In this document: positions 50,378 through 58,428 of the stretch, piece by piece
Layout: each line of letters opens with the position of its first letter
Numbering within the stretch: the first letter of the stretch is position 1
Source: Selenomonas sp963528755
GTDB lineage: Bacteria > Bacillota > Negativicutes > Selenomonadales > Selenomonadaceae
Reading direction: 5' to 3'
Length of the DNA stretch: 64,000 bases
NCBI RefSeq assembly: GCF_963528755.1
Contig: NZ_CAURXA010000002.1
Span: 310,001-374,000 of the forward strand
Translations under genes and position numbers: made by a program
Notes under the pieces: generated by a model
The model's input: only the letters and a program-made list of their open reading frames with translations
Databases searched by the model: none
Told to the model about the DNA's origin: nothing

Positions 50378-51550
50378 CTATATCTTCAATTCCAACGAAA
50401 AATAAACGAGCGAGCCTCCCGCCGCTTCCTGCTTGCGCTCCGACTTCTTCAGCACGGGAGCCGCCCGGAAGAAGCCCTTGTCCTCCTCCAACACGCGCAC
50501 GAAATCCGCCAGAGCGTCGTAGCTCGTCGCCGCGCCCTCAAGTTCGACCGCATGACCGTCAACGACGCGCAGTCCGCGAATCCAAGCGCCTTCGACCGTG
50601 CGCGTGCCGAAATGCACCAAGAGACTGCGGCACGGCAGAGCGCCTTTCGACAAGGAAATGAGCTGGCGCTCCTTTTGCGCGGCGCGTCCATCCTCCTGCG
50701 CCTCTTGCTCCATGCGTGCCCTCTCAGCGGAGAGGAGCGTCATCTCGTGCGCGGTTTTCTGCGCCTCTCCCTGCAGCTCATGGATGCGCCAAGCGTTCCA
50801 GCCATAAATCGACGCCATGCAGAAAAAGAAAATGCCCGCAAGCAGGGAGGCCAGCCTGCCGAACGCCCAATCCGCCGGACGCATCGACTCAGGCAGCAGT
50901 TCCAAGTGACTTTTCTCTCGCGAAAGGATTTCCTGCGCCGCCAAAAAAGCAGCCCCGTCCTCTTCCTGCGGCAAATCGTCCGCCGCCAAATTCATTCCGT
51001 CTGCGGCAAAAGCGCCCGGTGCTTCCCTTTCGGCTCCTGTCGGCAAGAAGCACAGGGACGCAAGGCAGAGTCCCTCATGCGAGAAAGCGCGATGAATTTC
51101 CCGCACCTTTTCGCGCGGCAAGGCCGCCAGAACGACCTCCCTCTCGCCCACGCGCCGAAAATCCAGCGAGTACGCCGCCTCCTCATGAGCATCCGGCAGA
51201 CTCGCAAGCAAATCCCAACGCGCGGCCTCGCGCATCTCCCGCTCGGACAAAGGAGGAAACTCCCTGCTGTAGGAAAAGACCTCGTCTTCCGTCAGGCAGA
51301 CGGCGATGCGGCTCTTCTCCCAGCCGCGCTTGGCAAGAGCGACTTGGATGACGCCCGCCGCCTCCTGCCAAAGCGACTCCTTCGCCTCTGTCGGCGGCAA
51401 GGGAAGATGCAGCGTCTCCTCCCTGCGTTGAAATTCTTCCGTTCCTGCAAGACAGGCGAGACAGATTCCGCCATCCGTCAAAGAGACGCCCACTGTCCCG
51501 CGCTGCGGCTCACGCAGCAGCGCACGCATCTTTCTCAGCATGTTTCGCAA
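50378..51550 (-). CDS. PilM-PilN fusion protein
   Basis: 390 residues. Residues 1-225 resemble the actin-like PilM (RGTVGVSLTDGGICLACLAG, RIAVCLTEDEVFSYSREFPPLSEREMREAARWDLL, where PilM/PilN binding and dimer helices lie). A membrane helix follows at about 230-255 (LASLLAGIFFFCMASIYGW), then a coiled-coil (HEMTLLSAERARMEQEAQED) and a PilN-type periplasmic fold (WIRGLRVVDGHAVELEG). In most species PilM and PilN are separate and PilM binds the N-terminus of PilN, so fusion fits the known contact. The ATP-binding residues of PilM look eroded. TTG start at 51550 with GGAGG upstream. Confidence 0.75.
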   Translation of the reverse strand: MRNMLRKMRALLREPQRGTVGVSLTDGGICLACLAGTEEFQRREETLHLPLPPTEAKESLWQEAAGVIQVALAKRGWEKSRIAVCLTEDEVFSYSREFPPLSEREMREAARWDLLASLPDAHEEAAYSLDFRRVGEREVVLAALPREKVREIHRAFSHEGLCLASLCFLPTGAEREAPGAFAADGMNLAADDLPQEEDGAAFLAAQEILSREKSHLELLPESMRPADWAFGRLASLLAGIFFFCMASIYGWNAWRIHELQGEAQKTAHEMTLLSAERARMEQEAQEDGRAAQKERQLISLSKGALPCRSLLVHFGTRTVEGAWIRGLRVVDGHAVELEGAATSYDALADFVRVLEEDKGFFRAAPVLKKSERKQEAAGGSLVYFSLELKI

Positions 51551-51562
51551 AGCATCTCCTCC

Positions 51563-52036
51563 TCACCTCTCCCAGCGCACGAATGAGAGCCGCGTCCCCT
51601 CAAGGTGGTAGAGCGCCGCCGCATACGCACGCTTGCTGGAAATCTCCGCTGTCGCCTGCCGCTCACTCCCCGCCCTCGGCCAGCTTGCCGCCGTCAGCAA
51701 ATATGCCGCGCCGTCCGTCGTATCTGCTGTCGGCAAACGCTTGACCGTCACGCGATAGAAGGCGTCATTTGTCTCCAAAAGGCCGGACGCCGCCTCCACC
51801 TCAGGCGCTCCCTCCTCCAACTGCCGCCGAAGAGCCGCCTCCTCTTCCAACTGCGCCGCGCCCAGCCGCACACCGCTCCGCGCGGATTCCAGAAGGCGCG
51901 TCGTCTGCACGGCCTCCCGCGCGGCGAGACGGTTGTGTCCGGAGAGCACGAGCAGAGCCGCCGTGCCCGCGAGCAGCAGCAGGACGGCGGCAAGGGCGAA
52001 GGCAGACGCCATGCCGCATTCATCAAGTCTTGCCAC
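51563..52036 (-). CDS. PilX-like minor pilin / pilus assembly protein
   Basis: 157 residues. The N-terminus has the hydrophobic helix ASAFALAAVLLLLAGTAALLVLSGHNRLAAREAVQTT, after CGM, resembling the PilX N-terminal family. There is no clear Gly-Phe/Tyr cleavage site with Glu5, as in many PilX proteins. GTG 52036 has AAGGAGG at six bases and lies within the end of the preceding gene (14-base overlap). Fourth of four minor pilin-type genes. Confidence 0.65.
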   Translation of the reverse strand: MARLDECGMASAFALAAVLLLLAGTAALLVLSGHNRLAAREAVQTTRLLESARSGVRLGAAQLEEEAALRRQLEEGAPEVEAASGLLETNDAFYRVTVKRLPTADTTDGAAYLLTAASWPRAGSERQATAEISSKRAYAAALYHLEGTRLSFVRWER

Positions 52037-52619
52037 CTTGCGCCTCCTTCTTATCTTTCTCTTTCGGCGGCAGGCAGATGGCGGTCGAAAATGTCACGCG
52101 CTTCTTCGTGCGCCGATTCTCCCCCGTAAGACTCAGGTGCAAAAGCCCCTTCTCCGGCACACATTGAAAATCGACGACGGCTAGATTGCCGAAGATGTTG
52201 CTGCCGCCCGTCATGGGCTGCGGCGCGTAGTAGCCATGGTCTTCGCCCGATACCTTCTTGCTGATGTACGGCGGCTGCCCCTTCCTGCCCTCGCGCAGCA
52301 CATAGTCCGTCGTCGATTTCTTCCCATTGACATACCGCTCGATGTGAAGTGCATGCAGATCGCTGCACTCGATGCGCGTCGCCATCGACGCATCCTGCGC
52401 GATGCGCTCAAGCGTCAGGCGCATCTCCTGCTGCAGTTCCCAGTCGCCCAGGAGCACGACATAGCTCTTGAGAAAGAACAGCCATACCGCAAAAAGGCTG
52501 ACAAGCAGCACGATGTAAACGGGAAAGCTCGTCAGAAACTCCAGCAGCACATAGCCGCCCTCCTCCTTCAAGGAGGAAGCGCGGCTCTCCCGGCACGTCC
52601 CGCACGATTTTTCCCGCAC
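52023..52619 (-). CDS. PilW-like minor pilin
   Basis: 198 residues. A prepilin-type stretch EEGG-YVLLEFLTSFPVYIVLLVSL with Glu5-like position follows a leader of about 20 residues. After the helix comes a globular part with several Tyr and the end KRVTFSTAICLPP. The GTG at 52619 has AAGGGG six bases upstream; a longer frame back to a TTG at 52694 would overlap the upstream gene by 65 bases and is less likely. The leader contains SCGTC, unusual for a prepilin. Confidence 0.65.
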   Translation of the reverse strand: MREKSCGTCRESRASSLKEEGGYVLLEFLTSFPVYIVLLVSLFAVWLFFLKSYVVLLGDWELQQEMRLTLERIAQDASMATRIECSDLHALHIERYVNGKKSTTDYVLREGRKGQPPYISKKVSGEDHGYYAPQPMTGGSNIFGNLAVVDFQCVPEKGLLHLSLTGENRRTKKRVTFSTAICLPPKEKDKKEAQGGKT

Positions 52620-52629
52620 GATTCGCCCC

Positions 52630-53025
52630 TTATCGTCCGCCACCAAACTGCACCGTCCTTTCAAGGGAAAGTTCCTGCACTTCTCCTTTTTCAAGCCATG
52701 TCACGCGCACGCTCGCCTGACAAACGGAAGGACTCGCCCCCGGCGCAGAAAACTTTGGCGTCAAAGTGAAATTTCTGCCATTCGCCTCGACTTCATGCGG
52801 CTGCCGTTCGCCCAACGACGCGCCGCTTCCCTGCGCCCTCGCCTGCTGCTCCATCCTTGCCAGCTCGCCTCCTGCCAAGAACATCGCGCTCGTTTCCGCC
52901 TCGCTGTGCGCCAAGAGAGCGGCGGAGTGCTCCAAAGCTGCGAGCGATGCCACGGCAAAAAGCAACAGGAAAGCGAGCACAGCGACCTCTGCGGCGAGGA
53001 AGCCGCCTTCGTCCAACCTCTTCAA
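52630..53025 (-). CDS. PilV-like minor pilin
   Basis: 131 residues: a short leader MKRLDEGG, then FLAAEVAVLAFLLLFAVASLAAL with Glu5, a class III/type IV prepilin signal. It is followed by a Ser/Ala-rich globular part. The start is a TTG that overlaps the TGA of the preceding gene (TTGA). Part of the minor-pilin group that primes pilus assembly. Confidence 0.72.
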   Translation of the reverse strand: MKRLDEGGFLAAEVAVLAFLLLFAVASLAALEHSAALLAHSEAETSAMFLAGGELARMEQQARAQGSGASLGERQPHEVEANGRNFTLTPKFSAPGASPSVCQASVRVTWLEKGEVQELSLERTVQFGGGR

Positions 53026-53504
53026 GGCAATCGCCTGCTTTCCGTGCGCACGCGCCCCGCCTCATCGATGATGACGTCGAGCGAATAGTGCGGCGACTGC
53101 AGCTCGATCGTGTGTCCCAAGGCGCTCGTCCCGCTCGGATCGCCCGACGAATCAAACGAATACGTCGCCGCAGACTGCGCACTCGAACCGCTCGGCACAG
53201 CGTAGACGTCTTCGGGAAAGGAATGCGTCAAAACCTCGCCCGCCGCCCACGGCAGAAGGAAATAATAGCGATGCGCCTCCACGACGAGTTTCGGGCGCAG
53301 CCTCCATTCGCCCTTGCCGTCCGCCGTGCGCTCCGTGCGCGAAATCTCCTGCAGATAGCGAAAATCGCTTGCCAGAAGCGCCGCCTCGCGCTCCAAGCGC
53401 ATGCGCTCCGTCACGCGTACGACGGGCACGGAAAACGCTGCAAGAAGCGCGAGGATGAGGCAGACGACGAGCAATTCCAAAAGGGTGAAGCCTTCCTCCT
53501 TCAT
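53022..53504 (-). CDS. GspH/FimT-type minor pilin
   Basis: 160 residues. A perfect prepilin signal at the start, MKEEG-FTLLELLVVCLILALLAAFSVP, is followed by the GspH/FimT beta-rich domain (RLEREAALLASDFRYLQEISRTE). The ATG at 53504 overlaps the TGA of pilD (TGATG), with GGAGGG eight bases upstream. Confidence 0.82.
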   Translation of the reverse strand: MKEEGFTLLELLVVCLILALLAAFSVPVVRVTERMRLEREAALLASDFRYLQEISRTERTADGKGEWRLRPKLVVEAHRYYFLLPWAAGEVLTHSFPEDVYAVPSGSSAQSAATYSFDSSGDPSGTSALGHTIELQSPHYSLDVIIDEAGRVRTESRRLP

Positions 53505-54073
53505 CACAGAAGCCCTCCATAAAAGGCAAGAAGATCGTCGGCAAAAAGCAGGGAAAGAACCGCGCCCAAGGCAAGAAACGGCGCGAAGGCGATGCGTCGC
53601 CCGCGCTTTTCACGCCCGAAGAGCAGCAGGCAGAAGGCTGCGAGTCCGCCGCTGAAAAAGGCGAGGAAGAGCGCGAGCGCGACGCCCTCCAAGCCGAGCC
53701 AAGGTCCCAGCGCGAAGCCAAGCTTCACATCGCCGCCGCCCATGCCGCCGCGAGAAACAAGGCGCAGGAGGTAAAGGAAGCCGCCAGCGAGAAAAGCGGC
53801 GAACACGAAGTTTTCCGGCGGCAGAGCGCCTGAAAACAGCGAGAACGCAATGCCGATGACGCCGAACGGCAAAACGAGGCGGTCAAAAACGAGGCCGTGC
53901 CGCCAGTCGAGCAGGGAGATGCGCCAGAGAAATGCGAAGAAAAGCCAGCGCTGGAAGAACACCATGCCGAAACCGTCCATGCGCCAGAGAAACAACGCCG
54001 CACAGAGCGTCCCGCCGACAAATGCCGCCTCGCCGCAAAAGGGCAGCGGCTTCACGCGCTGAAAACCGTGCAT
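53504..54073 (-). CDS. pilD: Prepilin peptidase (A24 family), without methyltransferase domain
   Basis: About 189 residues, six membrane helices. The two catalytic aspartates are seen in LLDWRHGLVFDRLVLP and GGMGGGDVKLGFALG. The N-terminal cytoplasmic zinc/methyltransferase domain of Gram-negative PilD (CxxC pairs) is missing, so this is a peptidase-only form. It should cut the leader of the pilins in the same operon. A TTG at 54079 overlapping the pilA stop is an alternative start. Confidence 0.82.
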   Translation of the reverse strand: MHGFQRVKPLPFCGEAAFVGGTLCAALFLWRMDGFGMVFFQRWLFFAFLWRISLLDWRHGLVFDRLVLPFGVIGIAFSLFSGALPPENFVFAAFLAGGFLYLLRLVSRGGMGGGDVKLGFALGPWLGLEGVALALFLAFFSGGLAAFCLLLFGREKRGRRIAFAPFLALGAVLSLLFADDLLAFYGGLL

Positions 54074-54075
54074 CG

Positions 54076-54609
54076 TCAAGTGCCCGACGCTTCTTTCTTT
54101 TCCGCCCTGCCGAAATCCTGTACGCGGTGCTCGTCCAGTGTCGCCTGCGTCTCACCGTCCGAACCTTTCGTCAGCGCGTAGCTTGCGCCAGCCTTCTCCT
54201 CCGTCTTTCCATCGCGCAGGAAGTAGCTTCCCGACGGCGGTTTCAGCGCATCGAGATTGACGATGTAATCCTTCAGTTGATCAAGCTTCGTCGGATCGAC
54301 GCCTTTTTCCGCGCGGTAAAGCCCCACCGCCGTGTTGAGCGTGCTGAGGTCGGCCTGAATCTTCGACGTATTCGCGAGTGTCATCGATTGCGAGAACTTC
54401 GGCACGGCGACTGCGGCGAGCACGCCGATGATGCAGATGACGAGGAGCATTTCAAGGAGCGTGAAGCCCTCCTCGCCTAAGGGGCTGCGCCTCTTTCGTC
54501 CGCTCCTGCATCGACTCTCGTCCCGCGCCTCGAATGCGCCGGCCATCGCCCCTTGCCGCCCACTCTCCTTCTGCCGTATTTTCTTTTTGAGCAGCATACA
54601 TCCGTACAT
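54076..54609 (-). CDS. pilA: Major type IV pilin / pseudopilin (PilA, GspG-like) with long leader
   Basis: 177 residues. The cleavage and helix signature GEEG-FTLLEMLLVICIIGVLAAVAVPKFSQS starts at residue 49, so the leader is about 48 residues and strongly basic (KKKIRQKESGRQ, RCRSGRKRR), much longer than the usual 5-10. The mature part (129 residues) has the GspG-like pattern TSKIQADLSTLNTAVGLYRAEKG and ends in a charged tail. I placed the start at ATG 54609 (AGGG seven bases upstream). A later start that shortens the leader is possible, but has poorer ribosome-binding sites. Confidence 0.8.
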   Translation of the reverse strand: MYGCMLLKKKIRQKESGRQGAMAGAFEARDESRCRSGRKRRSPLGEEGFTLLEMLLVICIIGVLAAVAVPKFSQSMTLANTSKIQADLSTLNTAVGLYRAEKGVDPTKLDQLKDYIVNLDALKPPSGSYFLRDGKTEEKAGASYALTKGSDGETQATLDEHRVQDFGRAEKKEASGT

Positions 54610-54661
54610 ACGACATCCCTCCCATCTCAAAATCTTCAACCGTCATACGATGCAATCCTTT

Positions 54662-55855
54662 TCAATAGCCGTAAGAGCCGATCATCTCCAACAATGGCAG
54701 AGCTACTGCAAGTACAACTGTTCCGACGATCGCTCCCAGAAAGAGCACGAGCAGAGGTTCCAACATCGCCTCCATGCGCTCGGCGCGCATCTCGCCCGCA
54801 AAGCGGCAGAAATCGGCCGCCTTTTCGAGCATCGCCGCAAGCTCGCCCGTATGCTCGCCCGCACGCACAAGCTCCCAGACGAGCGGCGGCACAACGCTGC
54901 CCGCCAAGGCGGCGGCCAGCGTACCGCCGCGCTCAACCTCGCGCCTCGCCCTCGAAAAAAGCGCGGCGAGGAAACGGTTCTGCACGACGCCTTCGGAAGC
55001 GGCAAGCGCCTCGTGGAGCGCACTGCCGCTCTCCATGAGGACGGCGAGCGTGTCGAAGAGCGTCATAAGCTCCAAGTCGAGGCGCAGCCTGCCGAAAAGC
55101 GGCAGGCGCAAAAGAAGGCGGTCAGCGAAAAAATGCAGCCGTCTCTCGCGATAGAAAAGCCGAAGCGCCAAGGGGAAAACGAAAAGAGCCGCAAGGACTG
55201 CGCCGCCGTGCCGCTCGAAGAGACTGCCGATTCCGAGCACGAGCCGCGTCGGCAGGGGCAGCTCCACGGCAAGACCGTCGAGCATGTGGACGAAGTTCGG
55301 CAGCACGAAAATGAAGATGAACGTCACGGCGAACACCGCCGCCAATGCGAGCAGCGCAGGATAAACGAGCGCCGTCTGCAATTTCTCCCGCACGCGCCAG
55401 CTCTTTTCCTCCTTGTCGGCGAGGCGCTTCAACAGAGGCTCCAGACTGCCGCCCGCTTCCCCCGCACAGACGAGGGAGGAAATCGCCGGCGGGAACACCT
55501 CGCCGTGCTGCGCCATCGCCTCGGCGAGCGTCGCGCCATGCGCCATGCGCCGCGCCATATCCGAAAGCATCGCACGCCTCTTTTGCGGCGCATCCGCCGC
55601 GAGGAGCTGCAGGCTCTCGTTCGCGGCAAGTCCCGCCGCAAGCATCAGCGCCAACTCGCGGCAGAACACCATGGCGTACTTGCGATCTGCCGCGCGGCGG
55701 CGGGCGAGATGCAGCGCAGACTTTCGCCGCAGAGCCACGGCGAAGAGTCCGTGCGCCTGAATGAGCCGCGCCGCCTCCGTGCGCGTGGCGGCTTCCACCT
55801 CGCCTCGCCGCAAGTCTCCCGCTTCCGTCCGCGCCGTATAAGAAAAGGACGCCAA
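54662..55855 (-). CDS. pilC: Type IV pilus inner-membrane platform protein
   Basis: 397 residues with the tandem T2SF domains of PilC/GspF: FSYTARTEAGDLRRGEVEA at the start, FCRELALMLAAGLAANESLQLL in the first domain, three membrane segments (YPALLALAAVFAVTFIFIFVLP being the clearest), and FDTLAVLMESGSALHEAL with VWELVRAGEHTGELAAML in the second. The TTG at 55855 has GGGAGG seven bases upstream and gives the usual family N-terminus; a GTG at 55894 is the alternative. Confidence 0.88.
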   Translation of the reverse strand: MASFSYTARTEAGDLRRGEVEAATRTEAARLIQAHGLFAVALRRKSALHLARRRAADRKYAMVFCRELALMLAAGLAANESLQLLAADAPQKRRAMLSDMARRMAHGATLAEAMAQHGEVFPPAISSLVCAGEAGGSLEPLLKRLADKEEKSWRVREKLQTALVYPALLALAAVFAVTFIFIFVLPNFVHMLDGLAVELPLPTRLVLGIGSLFERHGGAVLAALFVFPLALRLFYRERRLHFFADRLLLRLPLFGRLRLDLELMTLFDTLAVLMESGSALHEALAASEGVVQNRFLAALFSRARREVERGGTLAAALAGSVVPPLVWELVRAGEHTGELAAMLEKAADFCRFAGEMRAERMEAMLEPLLVLFLGAIVGTVVLAVALPLLEMIGSYGY

Positions 55856-55887
55856 ATCGCCGCCTCCCTTCGCGCAAGCCCCCTGTA

Positions 55888-56937
55888 CTAGCACCCCTCG
55901 CCAAAGGCGTCGCCGTCGGCAAGCGCCGCCTCTGCCGCTTCGCGCGTAAGCTTGCCCGCGCGAAGCAGTCCCTCGACGGACTGCGCCATCGTCTGCATGC
56001 CCTGCGCCCCGCCCGAGAGGACAGCTCCTCGGAGCTGCGCGACCCTGCCCGTGCGGATGAGGTTTCGCACGGCGGGCGCGGCGACGAGCGCTTCGGCCGC
56101 CAGCACGCGCCCGCCGCCCGCCTGCGGCAGAAGCCGCTGTGAGAAAATGGCGCGAAGCACGAGCGCGAGCTGATGGCGCATCTGCTGCTCCTCGCCCGCG
56201 AACATCCCCTCGATGCGAAGGACCGCCTCCGCCGCATCCCTCGTGTGAAGCGTCGCCAGAACGAGGCAGCCCGACTCCGCCGCCTGCAGCGCGATGCGCA
56301 CCGTTTCGCGCTCGCGCATCTCTCCGATGAGGATCACGTCGGGATCTTCTCTCAAAGCATCCCGAAGCCCCGCCGGGAACGACGGAAAATCCCTGCCGAG
56401 CGTGCGCTGACTGATGAAGCAGCGCTTCGGCACGAAAGCGTACTCGACGGGATCTTCCAGCGTGATGATGTGCGCGGCGCGGCTTTTGTTCATCTCCTCG
56501 ATAAATGCCGCAAGCGTCGTCGACTTGCCCGCTCCCGTGCGCCCGCCGACGAGAATCAGGCCGTCTCGCGCCCTAAGGAGCGAAAAAAGCACGGGCGGCA
56601 CGCCGAGGCTCGAAAGCGCCGGAATCTCTCGCGGCAGGAGGCGCACGGCAATCGCCCAAGAACCGCCCATGCCGTACACATGCGCACGACAGTGCCTCTC
56701 TTCGAGCGCGAGGGGAATATCCAGACTCTTCTCCTGCCGCAGACGCTCATGCTCCGCCTCGGTCAGAATATGCGCGAGAAAATCCTGCAGCTCCGTCTGC
56801 GTCAAAGAATCCTCCGATAGCGGCGTCATCTCGCCATCGAGCCGCAGAAACGGACGCTGCCCTGCTGCGAGATGCACGTCCGACGCCCCTCGCGCAAAGC
56901 CTTCGGTGAAGATGTCCGCTATCCTAGATGTCGCCAT
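55888..56937 (-). CDS. pilT: Type IV pilus retraction ATPase
   Basis: 349 residues. The family order is complete: GASDVHLAAGQRPFLRLDG, Walker A GGRTGAGKSTTLAAFIEEMN, Asp box IITLEDPVEY, SQRTLGRDFPSFPAGLRDALREDPDV in two parts with Walker B VILIGEMRERET, and the His box LATLHTRDAAEAV. AIRNLI-type AVRNLIRTGRVAQL ends the core. PilT depolymerises the pilus, so twitching motility or DNA uptake is expected. ATG 56937 lies within the end of pilB (14-base overlap). Confidence 0.92.
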   Translation of the reverse strand: MATSRIADIFTEGFARGASDVHLAAGQRPFLRLDGEMTPLSEDSLTQTELQDFLAHILTEAEHERLRQEKSLDIPLALEERHCRAHVYGMGGSWAIAVRLLPREIPALSSLGVPPVLFSLLRARDGLILVGGRTGAGKSTTLAAFIEEMNKSRAAHIITLEDPVEYAFVPKRCFISQRTLGRDFPSFPAGLRDALREDPDVILIGEMRERETVRIALQAAESGCLVLATLHTRDAAEAVLRIEGMFAGEEQQMRHQLALVLRAIFSQRLLPQAGGGRVLAAEALVAAPAVRNLIRTGRVAQLRGAVLSGGAQGMQTMAQSVEGLLRAGKLTREAAEAALADGDAFGEGC

Positions 56938-58267
56938 CGTCAGCCCCTCCGCAAAGCCCTCTCGCCGCTCTCGAAAAATTTCCTGAAAAATCCGCTGCGT
57001 CCGCCTCGCCGTAGAGCACGCGCACCACCTCCGAAAGCGTCGTCTGGCCTTGCAGCGCCTTTTCGATGCCGTCCTCCGCCAGCGTCCTCATGCCCTGCCG
57101 CTTGGCAAGCTCGCGCATCTCCTCAAGCCCCGCTCTATGCACAATTGCCTGCTGCAGAGCCGCGTCGACGACGAGCAGTTCCTGCAGCGCGAGCCGCCCC
57201 GAAAAGCCCGTGCCGCCGCAAGCCGCGCAGCCTGCGGCTCGCCACAGCCGTCTGGTCGACGACGCCCCCTCGGCCCATGCGGGCAGCGCCTCCTCGGACG
57301 GCTCGCGGCAGTGCGGACACAAGCGGCGCACGAGACGCTGGGCAACGACGCCCGTCAGAGCCGCCGCGAGAAGATACGCGGGCACGCCCATGTCGAGCAG
57401 ACGGAAAACCGCGCCGAGCGCGTCCTTCGTATGCAGCGTCGAAAAGAGCAGATGACCCGTCAGCGCAGCACGCACCGCCATCTCCGCCGTCTCCGCATCG
57501 CGGATCTCGCCGAGCACGATCTCGTCGATGTCCGAGCGCAGCATGGCGCGAAGACCTGCGGCATACGTCATGCCCGTCTTCTTGTTCACCTGGATCTGAT
57601 TGACGCCCTCGATGCGGTACTCGGGCGGATCTTCGATCGTCATGATGTTGCGTTCGGGCGTATTGATCTCCGAGAGAGCCGCATAGAGCGTCGTCGTCTT
57701 GCCCGAATTGACCGGCCCCGTGATCAGAACCATGCCGCCGGGCTGATGGCACAAGCGGCGGAAAATCATCTCATTCTGCACGGAAAACCCGAGATTCCCT
57801 ACGGAAAGAAGCGCGTGCGAGCGGTTCAGGATGCGAAGAACCGCCTTCTCCCCCGCGAGGAGCGGCAAGGTAGCCAGGCGAAGATCGACGGCTTCGCCGC
57901 CCTCAGGCGGCACATACGATATGCGCCCGTCCTGCGCCACGCGGCGCTCCACGCTTTCAAGATGTGCCATGACCTTCAATCGCGCAAGCAAAAACGCATG
58001 CACCTCCCGGGGGATCGGTGCATGCGTTTCCAATAAACTTCCATCAACACGGTAACGGATGCGGACGGCGCCCTCGAAAGGCTCTATGTGGATATCGCTC
58101 GCCCGCAGGCGCAGAGCCTCCGCGATCATGCGATCGACAAACTCCACGACGGGCACGCGTCCCGGCTCTCCCTGCCTCGGCAGAGCACGGCTCGCACTTC
58201 CCGTGCGCACGCTCTGTACGAGGCGATGGAGCAGCCTCTGATACGAATCCTCTTCTGTCCTCTGCAT
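56924..58267 (-). CDS. pilB: Type IV pilus extension ATPase (PilB/GspE)
   Basis: 447 residues; shorter than full-length PilB because the N-terminal MshEN/N1 domain is missing. It has ALRLRASDIHIEPFEGAVRIRYRVDG, a Walker A of form GPVNSGKTTTLY (usual GPTGSGKT), IMTIEDPPEYRIEGVNQIQV, Walker B EIVLGEIRDAETAEMA, and the four-cysteine zinc site CPHC...CAAC near 335-365. ATG 58267 has TGGAGG seven bases upstream. First gene of the pil operon. Confidence 0.9.
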   Translation of the reverse strand: MQRTEEDSYQRLLHRLVQSVRTGSASRALPRQGEPGRVPVVEFVDRMIAEALRLRASDIHIEPFEGAVRIRYRVDGSLLETHAPIPREVHAFLLARLKVMAHLESVERRVAQDGRISYVPPEGGEAVDLRLATLPLLAGEKAVLRILNRSHALLSVGNLGFSVQNEMIFRRLCHQPGGMVLITGPVNSGKTTTLYAALSEINTPERNIMTIEDPPEYRIEGVNQIQVNKKTGMTYAAGLRAMLRSDIDEIVLGEIRDAETAEMAVRAALTGHLLFSTLHTKDALGAVFRLLDMGVPAYLLAAALTGVVAQRLVRRLCPHCREPSEEALPAWAEGASSTRRLWRAAGCAACGGTGFSGRLALQELLVVDAALQQAIVHRAGLEEMRELAKRQGMRTLAEDGIEKALQGQTTLSEVVRVLYGEADAADFSGNFSRAARGLCGGADDGDI

Positions 58268-58291
58268 CTTCGAGCCTCCAAAAGACTGCGG

Positions 58292-58360
58292 AATCACGGA
58301 TAAATTCGGTCACCCGTCTTCACATATCCGGGCGACTTCATTGATCCGCGCTTCCTTATC
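58292..58360 (-). repeat. Internally deleted copy of MITE-like family 2
   Basis: About 69 bases made only of the two ends of family 2 joined together: ATCACGGATAAATTCGGTCA CCCGTCTTCACAT corresponds to the right end and GGGCGACTTCATTGATCCGC to the left end, reversed. The structured middle is absent. It lies in the 160-base gap between aroE and pilB; the rest of that gap is T-rich without a clear signal. Confidence 0.65.
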
Positions 58361-58428
58361 CATGAACATCTTGCTTCGGCTTTCGTGCTGACTTTCTTTA
58401 TTTTGCTTCTTTGTTTTGTTTCTTTGCG

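Noticed and set aside
56924..58267. pilB as a broken gene because of its short length and altered Walker A
   Set aside because: All catalytic elements and the four-cysteine site are intact; only the N-terminal domain is missing, which also occurs in GspE-like forms.
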